DNA of 64,000 nucleotides from Stropharia rugosoannulata (taxonomy: Eukaryota; Basidiomycota; Agaricomycetes; Agaricales; Strophariaceae). Within the stretch, counting starts at the first letter, position 1. The number at the start of each line of letters is the position of its first letter. Of the stretch, positions 63,197 to 64,000 are shown piece by piece. The stretch is taken from NCBI GenBank assembly GCA_028532985.1, contig JANCIK010000002.1, positions 3,782,001-3,846,000 of the forward strand, in the 5' to 3' direction. Both the position numbers and the translations under genes were made by a program. A model generated the notes under the pieces. That model had not been told where the DNA came from, did no database searches, and saw only the letters and a list, made by a program, of their open reading frames with translations.

Positions 63197-64000
63197 TGGA
63201 GCGCTTCTGGTGGCCAGAGCTGGAGCGGGATGTCTACTGGTATGTCAAGACATGCCATGTGTGTCAGCTGAGGCAAAAGACGATTATCCAGATTCCGCGG
63301 ACAGAGACACATACGCCGTCCATCTTCCAGCAGCTACACGCGGACACTATGCACATGTCACCTGCCTCAAATGGGTACAACTACATAGTGCACGGGTGGT
63401 GCGCGCTGAGCTCATGGGTGGAAGGTCGTCCGCTGAAGAAAGAGAATGCAAGGGCGATAGCGCAGTGGATGTTTGAGGATATTATCTGCCGCTGGGGATG
63501 TCTTAAAGAAATAATCACAGATAACGGTGGACCGTTCCGCGCAGCGCTCAAGTACTTAGAAAAGAAGTATGGTATTACAGGGATTACCATCTCAGCGTAC
63601 AACTCTCAGGCGAACGGAAAGATAGAGCGGCCCCATTGGGACATCAGACAAATGTTGTGGAAAGCGTGTGGAGGTACCGAGGGCGCACATAAGCGCTGGA
63701 GCAAGTTCTTCTACCATGTGCTGTGGGCGGACCGCGTTACAGTGCGCCGCGGATTTGGGTGTTCACCCTTCTTCATGGTCACTGGCGCGCACCCGATACT
63801 ACCGCTGGACATCGCTGAAGCGACGTGGCTGGTCAAGTTACCAGATCGGGTACTTACCACAGAGGAGTTAGTAGGGTATCGTGCGCGCGCGCTGGCCAAA
63901 CATAGGGACACAGTAGAGGAAATGCGTCAGCGGGTGTCAAAGATAAAGCGGGATGCTATCAGGGAGTTTGAGCGAAAGCACTCCGCTAAGATCAGGGACT
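63148..64000 (+). CDS. Element A integrase (partial, truncated by the window edge)
   Basis: Reads HDSLGHRG, then FWWPELERDVYWYVKTCHVC for the HHCC finger. The catalytic core has LHADTMHMS, IITDNGGPF and NGKIERPHW, with 34 residues between the last Asp and Glu, as in element B. It is in the -1 frame relative to pol upstream, so a small indel is present. The C-terminal part continues (AEATWLVKLPDRVLTTEELV) to the window end. No chromodomain is visible before the end. Confidence 0.88.

Larger units (their letters stand above)
59754..64000 (+). mobile_element. Element A, 3' half: protease, RT, RNase H, integrase (runs off the window)
   Basis: Begins at a CAG codon in frame with the CAG at 5217-5219, directly before the protease. 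AGCGG/CCGCT sites reappear at once (from 59853) and number in the dozens to the window end. Gag-protease, RT, RNase H and most of the integrase are present; the C-terminus of integrase and the 3' LTR lie beyond 64000. Confidence 0.9.

Overview
The window is a transposon-dense stretch of a filamentous basidiomycete genome, most likely a mushroom-forming Agaricomycete; I cannot name the species. The evidence is short GT-AG introns (about 45-62 nt) with CTAAC-like branch sites, and gene families I know mainly from Agaricomycetes: a Plavaka-type transposase, an SPT5-like KOW protein, a JmjC-like protein and a DUF6698 protein. No ordinary housekeeping gene, tRNA or rRNA was recognised.

Four Ty3/Gypsy LTR elements dominate. 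Element A (plus strand) is split: LTR end, leader and Gag at 1343-5219, then protease, RT, RNase H and integrase from 59754 past the window end. Element B (minus) is complete at 21485-33016 with 965-bp LTRs. Element C (minus) is complete at 7363-18896 with 184-bp LTRs and a CCCCG target duplication. Element D (plus) is complete at 51724-57935 with 463-bp LTRs and a GCTAT duplication. A Tc1-type transposon (11390-12712) sits inside the integrase of C, and a 954-bp non-autonomous TIR element (3411-4364) sits inside the Gag of A.

The two halves of A break at the same codon, in frame, with CAG on both sides. The 54.5 kb between them therefore looks like one insertion. Removing B, C and D leaves about 25 kb. 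That core holds a hairpin satellite (6360-7362 and 18897-19180), a glutamine-rich coiled-coil gene (two pieces, split by B), a full Plavaka transposase gene (34480-38688), a KOW gene (39338-41660), a JmjC-like gene (45197-49677), a DUF6698 gene (two pieces, split by D) and a 29-bp minisatellite (58383-59250). This is a candidate giant DNA transposon with chromatin-related cargo, later invaded by retrotransposons.

Two retroelements carry unusual extra coding capacity. B has a block of four small genes on the strand opposite to gag-pol, between pol and the 3' LTR, each with its own TATA box and three or four of them with introns. C has a 675-codon sense ORF downstream of its integrase-chromodomain. 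Gag-Pol expression signals are visible by eye: a GGATTTT slippery heptamer in A, B and D (in B and D followed by 7 nt and a stem-loop), and an in-frame UGA-CGG leaky-stop context in C. A and B are also marked, in coding and non-coding parts alike, by an over-represented short motif (AGCGG in A, TTCCGA in B).
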